A stretch of 64,000 bases of DNA from Linum tenue (lineage: Eukaryota; Streptophyta; Magnoliopsida; Malpighiales; Linaceae), in contig CAMGYJ010000007.1 of the NCBI GenBank assembly GCA_946122785.1, positions 2,620,909 through 2,684,908 on the forward strand, written 5' to 3'. Both the position numbers and the translations under genes were made by a program. Under the pieces are notes generated by a model. It was not told the DNA's origin and ran no database searches. It saw only the letters and a list, made by a program, of their open reading frames with translations. Of this stretch, positions 1-14,282 are shown one piece after another. The stretch's first letter is position 1. Each line of letters opens with the position of its first letter.

Positions 1-3000
1 TGAAGGTACTTCGAAGGGTTGCTCGGTTTCAGGTGCTGGGGGAAACAACTCAGAACTTAAGCAGTTTGCAGCTGACTTTTTGTCTCTGTATTGTAGGTAA
101 TATACTAGATATCCACTTTACGGTTCTTAAAAGGTGTTATATACTGATATTAAGTGGTATATTTGTTGAACTCGCATGAAACTAACATAGTGAGTGGCAT
201 TTCTTGCAGCGAACTTCAGTCGACTGCAACTTCACCATCGAAAACAAATTTGAATGATAATAAGAGATGTTTAAGCCAATTGTCAGAGGCTGGTAAGGAT
301 AGAATGCCCAAGAAGAGGCTCTACATAAACGATCAGTTGCAGCCTGGACAGCTTGCTGCTTGTTCTACTTTGAAGAAAGAAGAAGAAAAACAGACTGTTT
401 TTACTCATAAGAACAAAGCACATGTTGCTGGTACCTCAGGAGAAGTAAGTTATTGCTTTTCCGTGTGTCACTCTATTCTCAATTTTTATGTTTGGTCATT
501 TTCTCAAGGTTCTAGCCATTATTCACATCTTTCAGGTTGCACCATGTAATGATTACATCCAGCTTCAGCCAAGCTTGGGCAAATGTGAAAATGAGTCCAA
601 AGTGACTATAAATTTGACTGATTGCAGCACGCCAGGGTCATCCAACACACAATCACGTCTTAATGGCACCCCTAATTCGACACGTGGAAGTTCAATGTTT
701 TCCCCGGGGGACGCATTCTGGTGTGAAGCAATCCAAATTGCTGATGGTATACATGCTGAAAAGGACAACGCTCTTACCCTAGCCCATATTAATAACGGAA
801 ATTGTGGAGACAATACAACGGAAGCTGATAGTAGAATTAGGCTGATGGGGAATAGCAGTTTCGAGGAGTCAGTTGTGAAGCACCCCATAAAAAAATCAGC
901 TAAAGAAGTGTCTCCACTGCCGGTGAAACATCTTGACTTTATGTTGGACGACAAACCCTTGAACTTAGATATCCAATCTGTCGGGACAGATGGTTTAAAT
1001 GTCTTCAGAGATGACAAAAAATCCGCATGCCTTTTGCCTGGTCTGAAACGCTGTCCAACCACTAACATTTTATCAGGTGCTGGTAAGGCTAGGACATTTC
1101 AGGAGCCTGATCGAATAAATCAGGATACAGATATATCACCAGCCAATGAACTTAAAGTTTTAGTGTTTAATAATTCGTCCAGTGCATCTGCAACTCCTTC
1201 AAGTTCAGCTCCGCACAAGGATGGACTAGAGATCATGAACTGGCTTCCTTTAGAAGTATGCTGCATCTATAGAAAGAGAGGAATCACGAAACTTTATCCT
1301 TGGCAGGTAAGGTGGATCTTTCATGATTGGTTGACCGATAATTATTGCTCTTCAGTTTTGACTTTTGTCACCTGTGTTGTTTATTCTCTACTGTATGATG
1401 TCACTGACATGGTTTGTTGATCCTATGCTGGCTTAACTGTGCTAGTTTAGATATTATGTCAGCAACGAGTGTCTTTATGAAAATATCATTGATTACAATT
1501 AGAGCCGATCATACGTGGTCTAACTTCTCATTACGGATTCTTTCGTATAGGTTGAATGTCTTCAGGTTGATGGTGTTCTACAGAGAAGGAATCTTGTATA
1601 TTGTGCATCCACAAGGTACCTTCCTTTGCACATTATTTTCTCATTATTAGATGATGCGTGAGTTCTTGAGTGATTCAATGTGGCCTGATAAGTTTATCTT
1701 AGACTTTCCTCATTCCTAGGAACATATTGCTTACAATTTTGCTTCATTGTTGCAGTGCGGGGAAAAGTTTTGTTGCTGAGATATTAATGCTGCGGCGGGT
1801 TTTATCAATGGGGAAAATTGCTATACTTGTTCTCCCTTATGTGTCGATATGTGCGGAAAAGGTCTTATGTTTCTCTTTTTTCCTCTTATTTTTATGTAAG
1901 ATACTTTTACTGACCCAAAATAGAAGCTGTATCGCCTCATTCGTAGACTCACACATGCTAGAGGATGTATTGAATTATTTCATGTTATCTGGTCCAGGCT
2001 GAACATCTGGAAGGCCTTCTTGAACCTCTTGGTAAGCATGTCCGGAGCTTTTATGGTAACCAGGGCGGTGCATCGCTACCTAAAGATACTTCTGTAGCTG
2101 TTTGCACAATAGAGAAGGCAAACTTTCTAATCAATAGACTGCTGGAAGAGGATCGTCTGTCAGAAATTGGAATTATTGTCATAGATGAGCTTCACATGGT
2201 ATTTTCAAGTGTTTATTGCACGTATTTTTATCTTTCCTAGGAATTCGTCCCAGACTGTCTCATGATTGTTGTAACAGGTTGGAGATCAAAGCAGGGGCTA
2301 TCTTCTCGAACTTATGCTGACGAAGCTTCGGTATGCTACGGGTGAGGGAAACTCAGAATCCAGCAGCGGAGAAAGCTCAGGTACAAGTAGTAAGGGTGAT
2401 CCTAATAATGGTTTGCAGATTGTGGGAATGAGTGCAACAATGCCAAATGTTGGAGCTGTTGCTGATTGGCTTCAGGTAACTGGATTACTGGGCATTTTAT
2501 AAAGTTAATTTTTATGTTAGCGGTCTTCTTGCTAGCTTATCTCCATGGAATGTTGGTGCCGTATTCATGAACCATTTAGCATATAAATTTCATAACATTG
2601 AGTGGTTGGAGCTATGATATGCGTCTTTTCCCTTTGGTGCTGTATGCTAGTTTTTCCATCCCATTTTATGTTGTTCTCTACGTGTTGCATATAGCTCCTT
2701 CAAAGTTTTGACAAACTTGTTTGCTGGAAGCATGATAAGGTGTCCATTGGTTTTATAGCTTCTCTTTATGTGGATAAACTTGTTCGCAGGCTGCCCTGTA
2801 CCAGACAGATTTTCGGCCTGTTCCACTTGAGGAATACATCAAAGTTGGTAACACCATTTATGACAAGAAAATGAACATTATCAGAACCATCCCAAAAACA
2901 GCAGATCTTTGTGGTAAAGATCCAGATCACATAGTGGCACTCTGTGATGAGGTATGACTTTTGACTTGTCTCTCATAATAGAGCTGCATCATCAGTGACT

Positions 3001-6000
3001 TAATAAATTGTTTAAATGTTTCTCTCAGATTGTTCAAGAAGGCAATTCAGTGCTAATTTTTTGCTCCAGTCGCAAAGGATGTGAATCAACTGCAAAACAT
3101 GTTGCAAAATTCCTTAAAGGGTTCTCCGTTAATGGTCAGAATGATAGTGAATTTGTGGATATTTCCTCAGCTATTGATATGTTGAGGAGGTGTCCTGTGG
3201 GGTTGGATCCGGTATTAGAAGAGACTCTTCCTTGTGGCGTTGCATATCATCATGCTGGTTTGACAGTATGGTTTCTTGCCAATCTTCTTCAATCCTTTTT
3301 TCTCAACTTTTTTTTGGTCTTAGTAATTGAGTTTATTGCCATCTATGTACGGAGAAAAAAAGTAGAAGCTCTTAAGGAGAAGACTGAATTTGAAAGCTGA
3401 AACAAATTAAGTCCTTTGATATATATATAGTTGCTGGTAATTTATAGATATAATGTATACTGTATGTGCCTTTTCCAAGCAGCTGCAGTTTTCATAATTT
3501 CCGACTCTTGCAGGTTGAGGAAAGAGAAATTGTTGAGACCTGTTATCGTAGGGGCCTTGTGAAAGTCTTAACTGCCACATCGACCTTGGCTGCTGGCGTC
3601 AACCTACCTGCTAGGAGGGTGATTTTTCGTCAACCAAGGGTTGGGCGTGATTTCATTGATGGGACTAGATACAGACAGATGTCTGGTCGGGCTGGTCGTA
3701 CAGGAATAGATACTAAAGGGGAAAGTGTGAGTTGAATTGCTTCCTCTTCAGCAGTTCCACTTATACGTTTTATTGTTTGCTTCTTTCTATACTTTGCGCG
3801 GGTCTTTCTTTCTATTCTGATTTCGAGTTTTAGGGCAATCCATATATCTTGGAAATGGACGACAATTCTAAGTGAAATGATGTGTTGTTCATATAAACTT
3901 TGCTTTGAAGCGACTACTCTCTGGACAGATGTTAGGGACAAAAAGCTGTCTTCTTGTCATCTAAGTAGAATTATTAAAGCTAGCACAAAAAAAAAAAAAT
4001 AGTTTTAGAATTATAGTCCATTAACAGAAGAGAAGTATCACATCTAAGAGACCGAGCTTTTGATATAACCAGGTACTGATTTGCAAACCAGATGAGCTCA
4101 AGAGAATCATGGAACTTTTGAATGATAGCTGCCCACCCTTGCAATCATGCCTCTCCGAAGATAAGAATGGCATGACACATGCCATTTTAGAAGTAGTGTC
4201 TGGTGGCATTGTACAGTCTGCCAATGACATCCATCGATATGTTAGATGTACTCTTCTTAATGCTACAAAACCTTTCAACGATGTGGTGAAATCAGCACAG
4301 GATTCACTCCGATGGTTATGCCACGGGAAGTTTGTTGAATGGAATGAAGATACGAAGCTATATAGCAGCACTCCCCTTGGACGTGCAGCTTTTGGCAGTT
4401 CTCTGTGCCCTGAAGAATCACTTGTAATTATCTTTATCTTTCATTTTTACCAGTTTCACCTTTTAACTCAATTTTGTGGATGCTTTCAAGTTTTTTCTCT
4501 TTCAATATTGTTTCACGACTGTTTTAGGTTTGTGGTCATTCTCCTTTTGTTTTCTCAGACAAGGTCATTCACATTATAATCCTTCCTGGTGGCATTTTTG
4601 TAGATTGTTTTAGACGATCTCTCTAGAGCAAGAGAAGCATTTGTGCTAGCATCTGATCTGCATTTAGTGTACTTAGTGACACCAATAAATGTTGATGTTG
4701 AGCCAGACTGGGAAGTGTATTATGGAAGGTTCGTGGAACTATCTGCTATTGATCAGGTATAATCCCTTATAGGTTGAAATGGGAAGCCAAGTTAATCTTT
4801 CATTATGAAGTTTTCTGGTCCCTTTTCTTTTTCTTTGTATGGTTGGTGACATATCAGTTGGTGATACCATGCTTCTGGGAATATACCAAAATGTTCCATC
4901 GTTCTTTCAAGCGTTTACTTGAGTGTTAATGTTGTCACATTACCATATAGTTCTCCCTCATTAATGATCAACCGCTTACCATATTCAACCTATGGTGGGT
5001 AAATTGACAGTTTAAAGATCCATTTGAATTTGAAGAGAGCCGTGCTTCAGGGATTATGGTACCACTTTGCTAAGCATGTTCTGCTGTTGTGTGAAATACT
5101 GCAGATTTACATCACCATTTTGAATTTTCAAGTACCAGAAATTAGAATGATGTTTCTCCCTTCCATTGCTGTTCTCTCTTTCACTCCTTTTTGTTCAACA
5201 TGGTTCTTATGTATTTTTACTGTGTGCCTTCTATTGTGTTTCCTTCACACACTATATCTTCTTCTTTTTCTGACAATTTCATAAATGAAGTCTGTTGGAA
5301 ACCGAGTTGGGGTCACAGAGCCATTTTTGATGCGCATGGCTCATGGGGCACCCATGCGGCATTCGAAAAGGGCAACAGTCAATTCAGCAGCAATGCGAGG
5401 GAAGCTTGAGAAACATGCTAGCCTTTTAAGCAACAATAGCCTTTCTGATGAGCAAGCCCTTAGAGTGTGCAAACGGTTCTATGTTGCTCTCATCCTGTCA
5501 AGATTAGTACAGGTACTTCATTCTCGAATATTTTTGGCAACACAATTAGTGGCTTTTAGTTATCGTGGCTATCTGAAAGTTGCTTCTGTTTACTGTTTCC
5601 CCCTTCCCTTCTCTCTGCCTTATACTTCCATAACATGTGAGTTGAGATTTGATCCTGATGTTCTGGTTCTGTGTACTGTTTGAACTCGGCATACAGGAAT
5701 CACCTGTAGGTGAGGTTTGTGAAGCTTTCAAGGTAGCTCGAGGTATGGTCCAAGCCTTACAAGAGAATTCTGGAAGATTTGCATCTATGGTAACTTTATT
5801 TTGCGAAAGACTTGGATGGCATGATCTGGAGGGCCTAGTTTCCAAGTTTCAAAATCGTGTTTCTTTTGGAGTGAGAGCTGAAATTGTGGAACTTACTACT
5901 ATTCCTCATGTTAAGGTAATTGTGTGTATTCCTATCACATTTCATAGTGTTCTATATGAGTATATGTGTCTTAATCTTTGGTTCATCACTGCTGTAAAAA

Positions 6001-9000
6001 TTGCCCGTATATTGTTGATAGGGTTCCCGGGCAAGAGCACTCTATAAAGCTGGGCTACGTACACCTCTTGCTATTGCTGAGGCTTCCATTCCTGATATTC
6101 TCAAAGCTATGTTTGAGGCTTCGTCATGGTCTACCGCACAAGGTGAATCTGTTAACTATGGAAAAGCATATGCCTATTGCATCATAATGTTAGAATTTTT
6201 GGTTACTGCTTTGATTGGTAAATAACCGCATCTTAAAAAATTGTCAAGGAGTATCTTACTCTCCCTTCTGTTTTATTTGATGGCACTCCATTTGTTAGTA
6301 CTTAGAACCCAAACATAGGAAACAGGAGTCTAATCAGAACATGATCTGCCAATGAATAAGAATGTCAGGATATTCTTGTGCTCTGTTATTTGAGTGAATA
6401 TGTGCAGTCATATACGCCATATCTTTTCATTTCTTTCTTTCATGAGCTATAGAAAACAGCTGTTAAATGTCTCGGGATGGAATGATGGTGGTGGATGCTG
6501 TGTTCTGCTTCATTGCTGTACATAATAAACGCAGGCTTGCTATGCATTTCACCTAGCAGGCAAACTTGAATATCTAATACCTAGGTCCCAGATATTGTTG
6601 AGGATTGTTCATGTGCCATACTAGTGGGTTTCAGAATTAGACATTTTGGATTCTTCCACTATAGTTACTGTTTTTGCATGTTACTTACGCTGGGCCAAGA
6701 AAACGACAAATTTAAAACCTTCTACTTTGGCATCTCATGTACATGTATTCTTTATATGGAATATCATCTTGTAGTTATGGTCTTATTTTCCTTTTTCATA
6801 AGGATTGAACAATTTGTGAATGTGCTACAGAAAGTTCAGCACAAAGACGTATTCAGCTAGGAGTTGCCAAGAAAATAAAAAATGGTGCCAGGAAAATTGT
6901 GCTTGAAAAAGCTGAGGAGGCAAGGATTGCAGCTTTCTCAGCTTTCCAGTCATTGGGATTGAGCGTTCCTCAGCTTTCTCGACCTTTGCTATCAAATGAT
7001 GCCCAAAATCCTGTGGAGCAAGGAGATATAAGGGCTGAGAAAACTGATGTTTCTTTTCATGCAGAAGAGAGCAAACCTCCTTCACCTAAGCTGGCAGGGG
7101 GCGGTTCTAAGACCTCTGTTAAAGTTGTTTCAGTAGGGGAAGATGTGACAGCAAAAACACTGGATTTCGGTCCAGTGGCCCAGGGAGGAGTAAACTTAAC
7201 TAGCTCACTGCATTCTAAGGATATGGTAGATCCCATCCTACCAATCAGAAGCTCAATCCTCAAACCCACAGCTGATGGTAGTAGTGGCCATAATGGAATT
7301 GCTGATGCAATTGTTTCTGTACAATCAGGAGAAAATGGCAACCTAATGCAAGGGCATACGCACATGGTGTGCGGATTAGAAGAACAATATGATCAAAGAC
7401 GTAGTGATAACAAAGAGAAAGTGGGTGCTAAGGGCCCTATTACTGCCAGTAGTATTTCTGGTGGATTTGATTCTTTCTTGAATCTCTGGGATGCAGCTCC
7501 AGAATTCTATTTTGATATCCACTACAGCAAACAGGCAAGTCTAAATTCTGATGCCACTTTTGACGTACATGGTATTGCTGTCTGCTGGGAAAACTCTCCA
7601 GTGTACTATATCAAACTTCCTAGGGATCTATTGCAGTCTGATGATAAGGGAAATGGTGGCTCAAAAGTGGGCACATTCAGTGATACGGATAATGTTCTGC
7701 CAACAGAGAACTGGTTGGAAAGAGTTCAACAACGATGGAACAAAATTCGTGAAATCATGAAGAAAAAGAATGTCAGGAAATTTACATGGAATTTAAAGGT
7801 CCAGATTCAGGTGCTCAAGAATGCTTCAGTTTCTGGTAATAGGCTTGGCCATTTCAGTACTGGTCAACAAGATTTGGGCCTTCATCTGGACAGCTCAAAC
7901 ATATTGCTTTCTCCTACTAATATTAAAGAGGGAGTTGACTTGTCTATTGTGGCATGGATCCTTTGGCCTGATGAAGAGAGAAACTCGAATCCAAGTTTGG
8001 AAAAGGTTATATCATATTATTTCAGTAAATTTTCACAAAAATTTCTTTGGACAGTTCTTTTTGCATGTAATATTGCTTCACCTCTTATTTACTCTACTTG
8101 TGTTAGTTATATGTATTTTGAGAAGCTTTTCAATATCATTCTAATGCAGGAAGTAAAGAAACGATTGTCTGGTGAGGCCATTGCTGCTGCTAGTTGGATT
8201 GGCAGGTGGAAGAATCAAATGCGAAAAGTTGCACACAATGGCTGCTGCCGCCGTGTGGCACAAATGCGTGCCTTATGTGCTGTTCTTTGGAAACTGCTCA
8301 TAGCTGAAGGACTTGTTCGACCACTGGATGATATCGAGATCCCATTGGTAAATCTGTTGCTTGCTGATGAGTGATTGTTACTGGAACTGATCCTTTGTTA
8401 GCAGATTTCTTTTCCGTATTTATTTATTCACACATTTATTTCATTTTTTCCCTGTTGAGGCAGGTGAACGTCTTAGCAGAAATGGAGACGTGGGGAATAG
8501 GTGTTGACATAGAGGGTTGCCTTCAAGCTCGTACTCTGCTTGGGAAAAAGATAAGGCTTCTTGAGAAGGAGGCTTATCAACTTGCTGGAGTTCATTTTTC
8601 ACTAAGCACTCCAGCAGAAATCGCACATGTTCTGTATTCACGTCTGAAACTGCCATTACCTGAAAGACTCAAGAAGGGGAAGCAGCATATAAGCACTGAC
8701 AAGCACTGCTTAGATTGGTTAAGGTACTGAAGTTGATAATTTCCAGTTCATTTTCAGCGTACCTGTGCAAGTTTTCTTGGCAAATTCGTGGTCAGCATCT
8801 TGTGTGCCACTTTAGTTTCCTCAAATTATGAAACATTAAGACAATATAACTGTTAAAAATTTGAGTATGGTACCCTGAAGTACAATTTGGAATGACTTTG
8901 AATGTTTTACATGTTAGGTGTTAGTACCTTTTTTTCTTGGCTTATGTCTAGCTGTATGAATTGAACACTTAAGCTCTAGTTGGTTTATGTAGAGGAAATG

Positions 9001-11367
9001 GGAAATGAGATATAGCTTTCAGTAAACGGTGCGACCATAACTCTTTCAGAAGCTAATATCACATTGTTTGGTATGCATGGTGACCTTCAACCTCTTCTGC
9101 CTCCTCCCTCCACAGAATGTCCATGTTGTACCAAGGGTACCATCAGCCAAGCACACATTATTTCTTACAGAGTCCTACCTGTGCTACTTTTTACGTGTAT
9201 CTCTTAGATGACTTCTGTTCAGCTTATTGTGTTATCTTCAGTCAACTTCTGTGTTTCCTGTGCCTCTCTACTCAATATAGGCAGAAAGCTCCATAAGTAC
9301 CTGCTTCCTTAATGCTAAGAGATTTACTTTGCTTGCTCTCTACATTTTCAACTTAAAGTTATGCAACTCATGAATAAGTATTTGGTTCCTTGCAGACATG
9401 AACATCCCATAATACCAGTCATAAAAGAGCACCGGACCTTGACGAAATTGCTGAACTCTACACTGGGTTCAATATGCTCACAGGGTAAGCTCTCTCTGAA
9501 GTCACAGAAATACACCATTCATGGCCACTGGCTTCAAACTTCTACAGCCACGGGAAGGCTTTCAATGGAAGAGCCCAATCTTCAGGTGAGGGACAGATCA
9601 ATTTGTATCCTATGACTCTATGACCTAAGCATGTTAGTACCATATCTTGTTACAAGGATAATTTTGATAGTTGTGAATCATTTATTTGATTTCTGCAGTG
9701 TGTTGAGCATATGGTCGACTTCAATATGAGGACTGATGAGAGTGGGCATGACATTGATATTAAGCATCACAAAATAAATGCTCGCAATTTCTTTATTCCT
9801 ACTCAGGTAATTATTCGGAGTGTAGCTGCAGCTGTTTCGATTACCACAAATGCATGCTTGATAAGGAAAGTGCAAATCAGAAGGACCCTTTATTGCAAAT
9901 TGGCCTTTGATTGGCAAATCTTACATGGAGTACACTTGGTATCATTGAGAATGAATTTGTCTGAAGTTATGCTAACAATGACTGCAGGAGAATTGGTTAC
10001 TTCTAACAGCAGATTACTCTCAAATAGAGCTCCGGCTGATGGCACACTTTTCAACTGACACTTCATTGATTGAACTCCTTAGCAAACCTCATGGTGATGT
10101 TTTCACAATGATAGCTGCCAAGTGGACTGGGAAGTCAGAAGACTCTGTTGGCTCAGATGAGCGAGATCAGACAAAAAGGTTGGTCTATGGAATTCTTTAT
10201 GGTATGGGTGCTAACAGTCTTGCCGAGCAACTGGATTGCAGCCAAGATGAAGCTGCTGAAAAGATTAGAAGCTTCAAACACACCTTTCCAGGGGTTGCAT
10301 CTTGGCTCAAGGAAGCAGTTTCCGCTTGCCGCCAGAAGGGGTACATTCCTTGTTGTCTGCAGTTCTACCTGAGCTCTTTTCTTGATGTCTGGTGATGTTT
10401 GTTTGTAATAGCTTTTCTTTTGAGTTTTAGCAAAAGTGAAAAAAGAGTGTTAGGTAAGGGTTTACAAAAAATCGAGTTGACCGGGATGAGGGGTTCTTGT
10501 CCAAAAGAAGATAGCGTATAAATAGAATGTTCATGTATGTTTGGTATGGAATACATTCCTTTCTTCATCGTGTTTCTTGTTAAGGCACATGAATAGTAGG
10601 TTTCTGTTGCAGATATGTGGAAACTCTTAAGGGAAGAAAGCGCTTCTTGTCCAAAATTAAGTTTGGCAACAGTGAAGAAAAAGCTAAGGCTCAGAGACAA
10701 GCAGTTAATTCTATTTGTCAGGTATGACAGGATTCTTCTAGTTGCTAAGAATATTGGCTAATCACAAGTGTTCTAAACCACTGAATTCCAACAGGGGTCA
10801 GCGGCTGACATTATCAAAATAGCAATGATTACTCTATACTCGGTAATTGCTGAAGGAACTGATGGAGGAGATTCGGGTTCTCCCCTTGTTAGTGAGTTCC
10901 ATATGCTGAAGGGACGATGCCGAATTCTTTTGCAGGTAACATTTTACGACCTCTATAACTTTGTTCGAAGTTTTGTGAAGTTGCAAGTGTTTGATTGAGT
11001 TACAGCGCCCAATTTAGCATCCTTTGCGGAAAAAGAAATTAGAGAAGTGAGAACTGTGGATTTTACACATTCAGGTACATGACGAATTAGTGCTGGAAGC
11101 TGATCCCTCTGTGATCAAAGAAGCGGCATCGTTGCTCCAAATTAGCATGGAAAGAGCAGTTTTGCTTCGTGGTTTGTATTTCTCTATCTTCCTATTTTTG
11201 CCATGTATTAACTTTTTCCTTAACCCCTGAAACGTCATTCTGACAATCTAAATTTTTACCCTCCAGTTCCGCTGCAGGTCAAACTGAAAGTTGGACCAAC
11301 ATGGGGTTCGTTGGAGCCGTTTCAGACTGAGAATTATGCACTTATTGTTGAAGATCCCGGTTCTTGA
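1..11367 (+). CDS. TEB: TEBICHI / DNA polymerase theta (helicase-polymerase), 5'-truncated by window
   Basis: Nuclear repair enzyme combining an N-terminal superfamily 2 helicase with a C-terminal family A polymerase; in plants it carries out theta-mediated end joining. Twenty-five exons are readable: 2-96, 210-444, 536-1306, 1551-1615, 1756-1861, 1998-2198, 2278-2475, 2790-2951, 3029-3265, 3514-3726, 4073-4423, 4604-4756, 5291-5512, 5697-5915, 6022-6142, 6831-8005, 8150-8347, 8464-8723, 9396-9585, 9699-9806, 9988-10340, 10613-10721, 10795-10935, 11075-11171, 11267-11367. They give about 2026 residues, so only a short N-terminal part is missing. Visible motifs: Walker A STSAGKS across exons 4-5, DELH box at the end of exon 6, SATMP in exon 7, QMSGRAGR in exon 10, polymerase motif A DYSQIELR and motif B region [16 protein letters not shown] in exon 21, and motif C VHDELV in exon 24. 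All phases close and there is no internal stop, so the gene looks intact. Confidence 0.95.
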
Positions 11368-12215
11368 TAAACAATTGCTTTTTCTTTGCTTGCAATGAAA
11401 ACAATACTGATGATAATCAAGACTGAATCGAAGTCAACTGCAGCAGTGTGTAGTTTTATATACATGTAGGTGATTGATCCCCTTCTGATTGCTTACAAAT
11501 TGTATATCGCAACCTTTCTCTTGGAACTTTATGATATTGATCTTCTGATGATGATAACTGGTCTGTCGTGTACTGATTTCAGCAGAGATCAAACTCTAAT
11601 GACGTACTTATTATGGTCTGATTATATCAAATTCCCCTTGCAGATCGTTCACTGTGGAATTAATAACTGCATTGGCTGTTGAGTGTAGGAGAAGCTTTCA
11701 CAAAAATTCAGGTTAACATTAGTTGATTGATTGATAACCTTGTCAGGTATGCTCTCTTGCATCCTTTTGTGTCTTGTTATCCTTTTTTTTTTTTTGGGAT
11801 ATACAAATTCTTGCTACAGTTGTGACTTTCCCTATTCCTGCTGTTTGATCCTTGCGTACACAAATGGGTTAGCGCAACTCTGAAACCAGAATTTATTCTT
11901 ATAATTAAACCCATTAACGTCTTTGATCTAAACTCCCTCATTACTCTTGGATATCCTACTGGTACTTTAGTTTTACTGTAACTCCCCATGCAAATTAGAC
12001 AAATAAGGCTGGTTGTTTTATTACTAAACGTATAGACTATAGTATATTCGTCCACTGTGAAAGCAAAGCATTTTAAGTGTACATAACGTGACTGTAGTAA
12101 ATTTGACGAGTACATTATTAATAAGAAAACCTTACAACACTCCAACTGTAGCTATCCTGAGCTGACCGATACAACTGGGCCGTGTTTGGAATTTGTTTTT
12201 ACTGCAGGATAAACC
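11368..12215. other. Intergenic, between convergent TEB and BURP genes
   Basis: Contains the 3' UTRs of TEB (+) and the BURP gene (-). It is AT-rich with a T12 run near 11786. No gene-like coding signal or repeat element was recognised. Confidence 0.6.
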
Positions 12216-13807
12216 TTACTTTTTGGGAACCCAAACAACATGATCCTGAGGAAGGAAGTGACATACTGGAACGCTCCCTGGTTTAACTTTCAGCAGCTGG
12301 AAAGCCAAATGCTTGGGGTTCCACCCTGAAGTATCCGTATGACACACTGCGACTGCGTTCACCTTCTTCCCGTCGGCGCCCTCCATAGGAACGACGTACG
12401 CCCTCGAGGTCTGGGTGGTGTGGCAGTAGAACACAGCGTAAGCATACTTCTGGTTGTGGCAAACCACAGACCTGTAACCTGGCAGCTTCTTCACTCCATC
12501 TTTGATCTCATACTCCTGCTTCTTCTGAACTTCACTGTCCTCCACTTCTGTAGAGATGGCCTCCACGTTCCTGCCGAGCTTCGAGGTGCTGAAATCGACC
12601 ATGGACTCGAGCGACGTGGCACAGTACTTCTCCTCTCCTTTGATCGCGGGGCTCTCGCATTCCTCGATCGTGTTCTTCATCGTCTTGCCTTCCTGAGACT
12701 CCGGTTCGACCGAGAATTGGTTCAGGATCTCGGGCAGCTTTCCGGATGAAAATGGGAACGAGCCGGCCACTTGTCGAGGTAAAAAGGTGGACACGTGGCG
12801 GGTTTCGGTGAAGTCCAAGTTCATTACTTTGCCAGGATGGATGTCCTTTTCCAGGAAGAAGATTGCTGTGTTGGAGTTGCCGTGTAGTTGATCAGCGGTG
12901 GCGGCGTAACTGTACACGAAGGGGTTTTTCCCCGGTTTTACTCCGACGTAAACGGGCCTTTTCCCTTTCTTCCCTGTGTGTACTGACACTCCGCCTTTGC
13001 CTACGCCGACGTTTGTTCTGCCGCCGGGCTTCCCGGTGCTGACGCCAACACCGCCTTTGCCTACGCCGACGTTAGTTCTGCCACCAGGCTTCCCGGCGTT
13101 GACAGCAACTCCGCCTTTGCCGACGCCGACGTTCGTTCGACTCCCGGGCTTCCCGGTGTTGACACCAACTCCTCCGCCTTTGCCTCCGACGGTGACATGA
13201 GTTCCCTTGCCGGTGTTCACGTTCACGCCGCTGCCCTTTCCAACGTTTACCGTTGTGCCGCCTGGCGGCTTCCCTTTGGCTGTGTCGACGTTGACTCCGC
13301 CGGCACCGACGCTCACAGCTGTGCTCTTGTCTTCCAGGAAGTCTGCAAAACATGCAATGGTTTAAAAGAGGGGTTGAAAATGGATGATTCATATTGTCAT
13401 CTGGCAGGCATCTGGTACGTTTCTGGTCTCATCTGTTTCAACTTTCAAGACTGCATGAATATACTTGTCTACCCTCTAGTTCGCATCATCTTTTTTTAAT
13501 ATTTTTTTTTTATAGACATATCTTTTGAATATTAAGGAGTCGTTTGGATACGAGAATTCATGAATGATGAATCATCTACATATTTTATGGATAGATTATG
13601 GTAAGACTGTATTGTGAAATTCCATCTTGGGAAAACAGAGATTTGACAATTATATGTAATATTGTCCAAGTTTTTTGCTTGCCAAATGAACGACTTCTCA
13701 CATAACATTAAGAAAAAGAACTCGTTACCTACTCCATCATCCAGTTCTAAGTTCTAACATATAAACGACCCCTAAGTTTACAGTGCTTGTTTGGGTGTTT
13801 GTTTAAT

Positions 13808-13840
<33 letters not shown>

Positions 13841-14176
13841 TCCAAATAGCTTACTGGGCTCATTTTGTAGGCTTGGGAAATGGAGATTGGATGATAAAGT
13901 TGGGAGCTTTTTGATTTCTAGGTATTAAACATTGATTACCTGGCTCCAGAAGATCACTAACAGCTTTTGGCATGGGTGTGTTTGGCAGGACAGATTTCCA
14001 GTAGAGTTCCGGCGGTAATGCAGCATGGCTAGCCACAAGTGCAACCTGCAACACAAGAAAGGTAAATCTGAGATCTCCCACCAGGCAAAATGCAACTACT
14101 ACTACAAAGAAGCAATGAAGTAGCAATCAAAGCATACTGTGAGAAAGCCAAGAATGTAGAGGGGATTGGACTTCAT
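12216..14176 (-). CDS. RD22: BURP-domain protein, RD22-like
   Basis: Secreted or cell-wall protein of the BURP family; RD22 members are known as drought- and ABA-responsive, which cannot be seen here. Three exons on the minus strand (14176-14138, 14045-13940, 13342-12216) encode 423 residues. The N-terminus has a signal peptide (MKSNPLYILGFLT then a VALVASHA stretch), followed by the RD22-type segment ALPPELYWKSVLPNTPMPKA. Next come four or more glycine-rich repeats of about 20 residues built on TNVGVGKGGV. The C-terminal BURP domain shows the four CH pairs with exact spacing CH-X10-CH-X25-CH-X25-CH, ending VWVPKK. The repeats and spacing favour RD22 over the polygalacturonase-beta or USP subfamilies. 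Intron 2 contains a 32-base G run. Confidence 0.93.
13808..13839 (+). repeat. Poly(G) run, 32 bases
   Basis: An uninterrupted run of 32 G lies in the second intron of the BURP gene. The length may be an assembly or polymerase-slippage artefact. Confidence 0.95.
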
Positions 14177-14274
14177 ATTGTTTCCTCTTTTGATCCACTA
14201 CAAACAGAGCTGAGATGGGTGTTCTTTGACTGATATGGCAAAGGGTTATATGGAGTTGGGAGAGTGGGTGGGAG

Positions 14275-14282
14275 CATTTATA
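14275..14282 (-). promoter_or_regulatory. Probable TATA box of the BURP gene
   Basis: On the minus strand the bases read TATAAATG, in the context CTATAAATGCTCC. It lies about 100 bases upstream of the ATG at 14176, a normal distance for a plant TATA box with a short leader. Confidence 0.5.

Noticed and set aside
565..1068. 167-codon minus-strand frame
   Set aside because: Antisense shadow of a large TEB coding exon.
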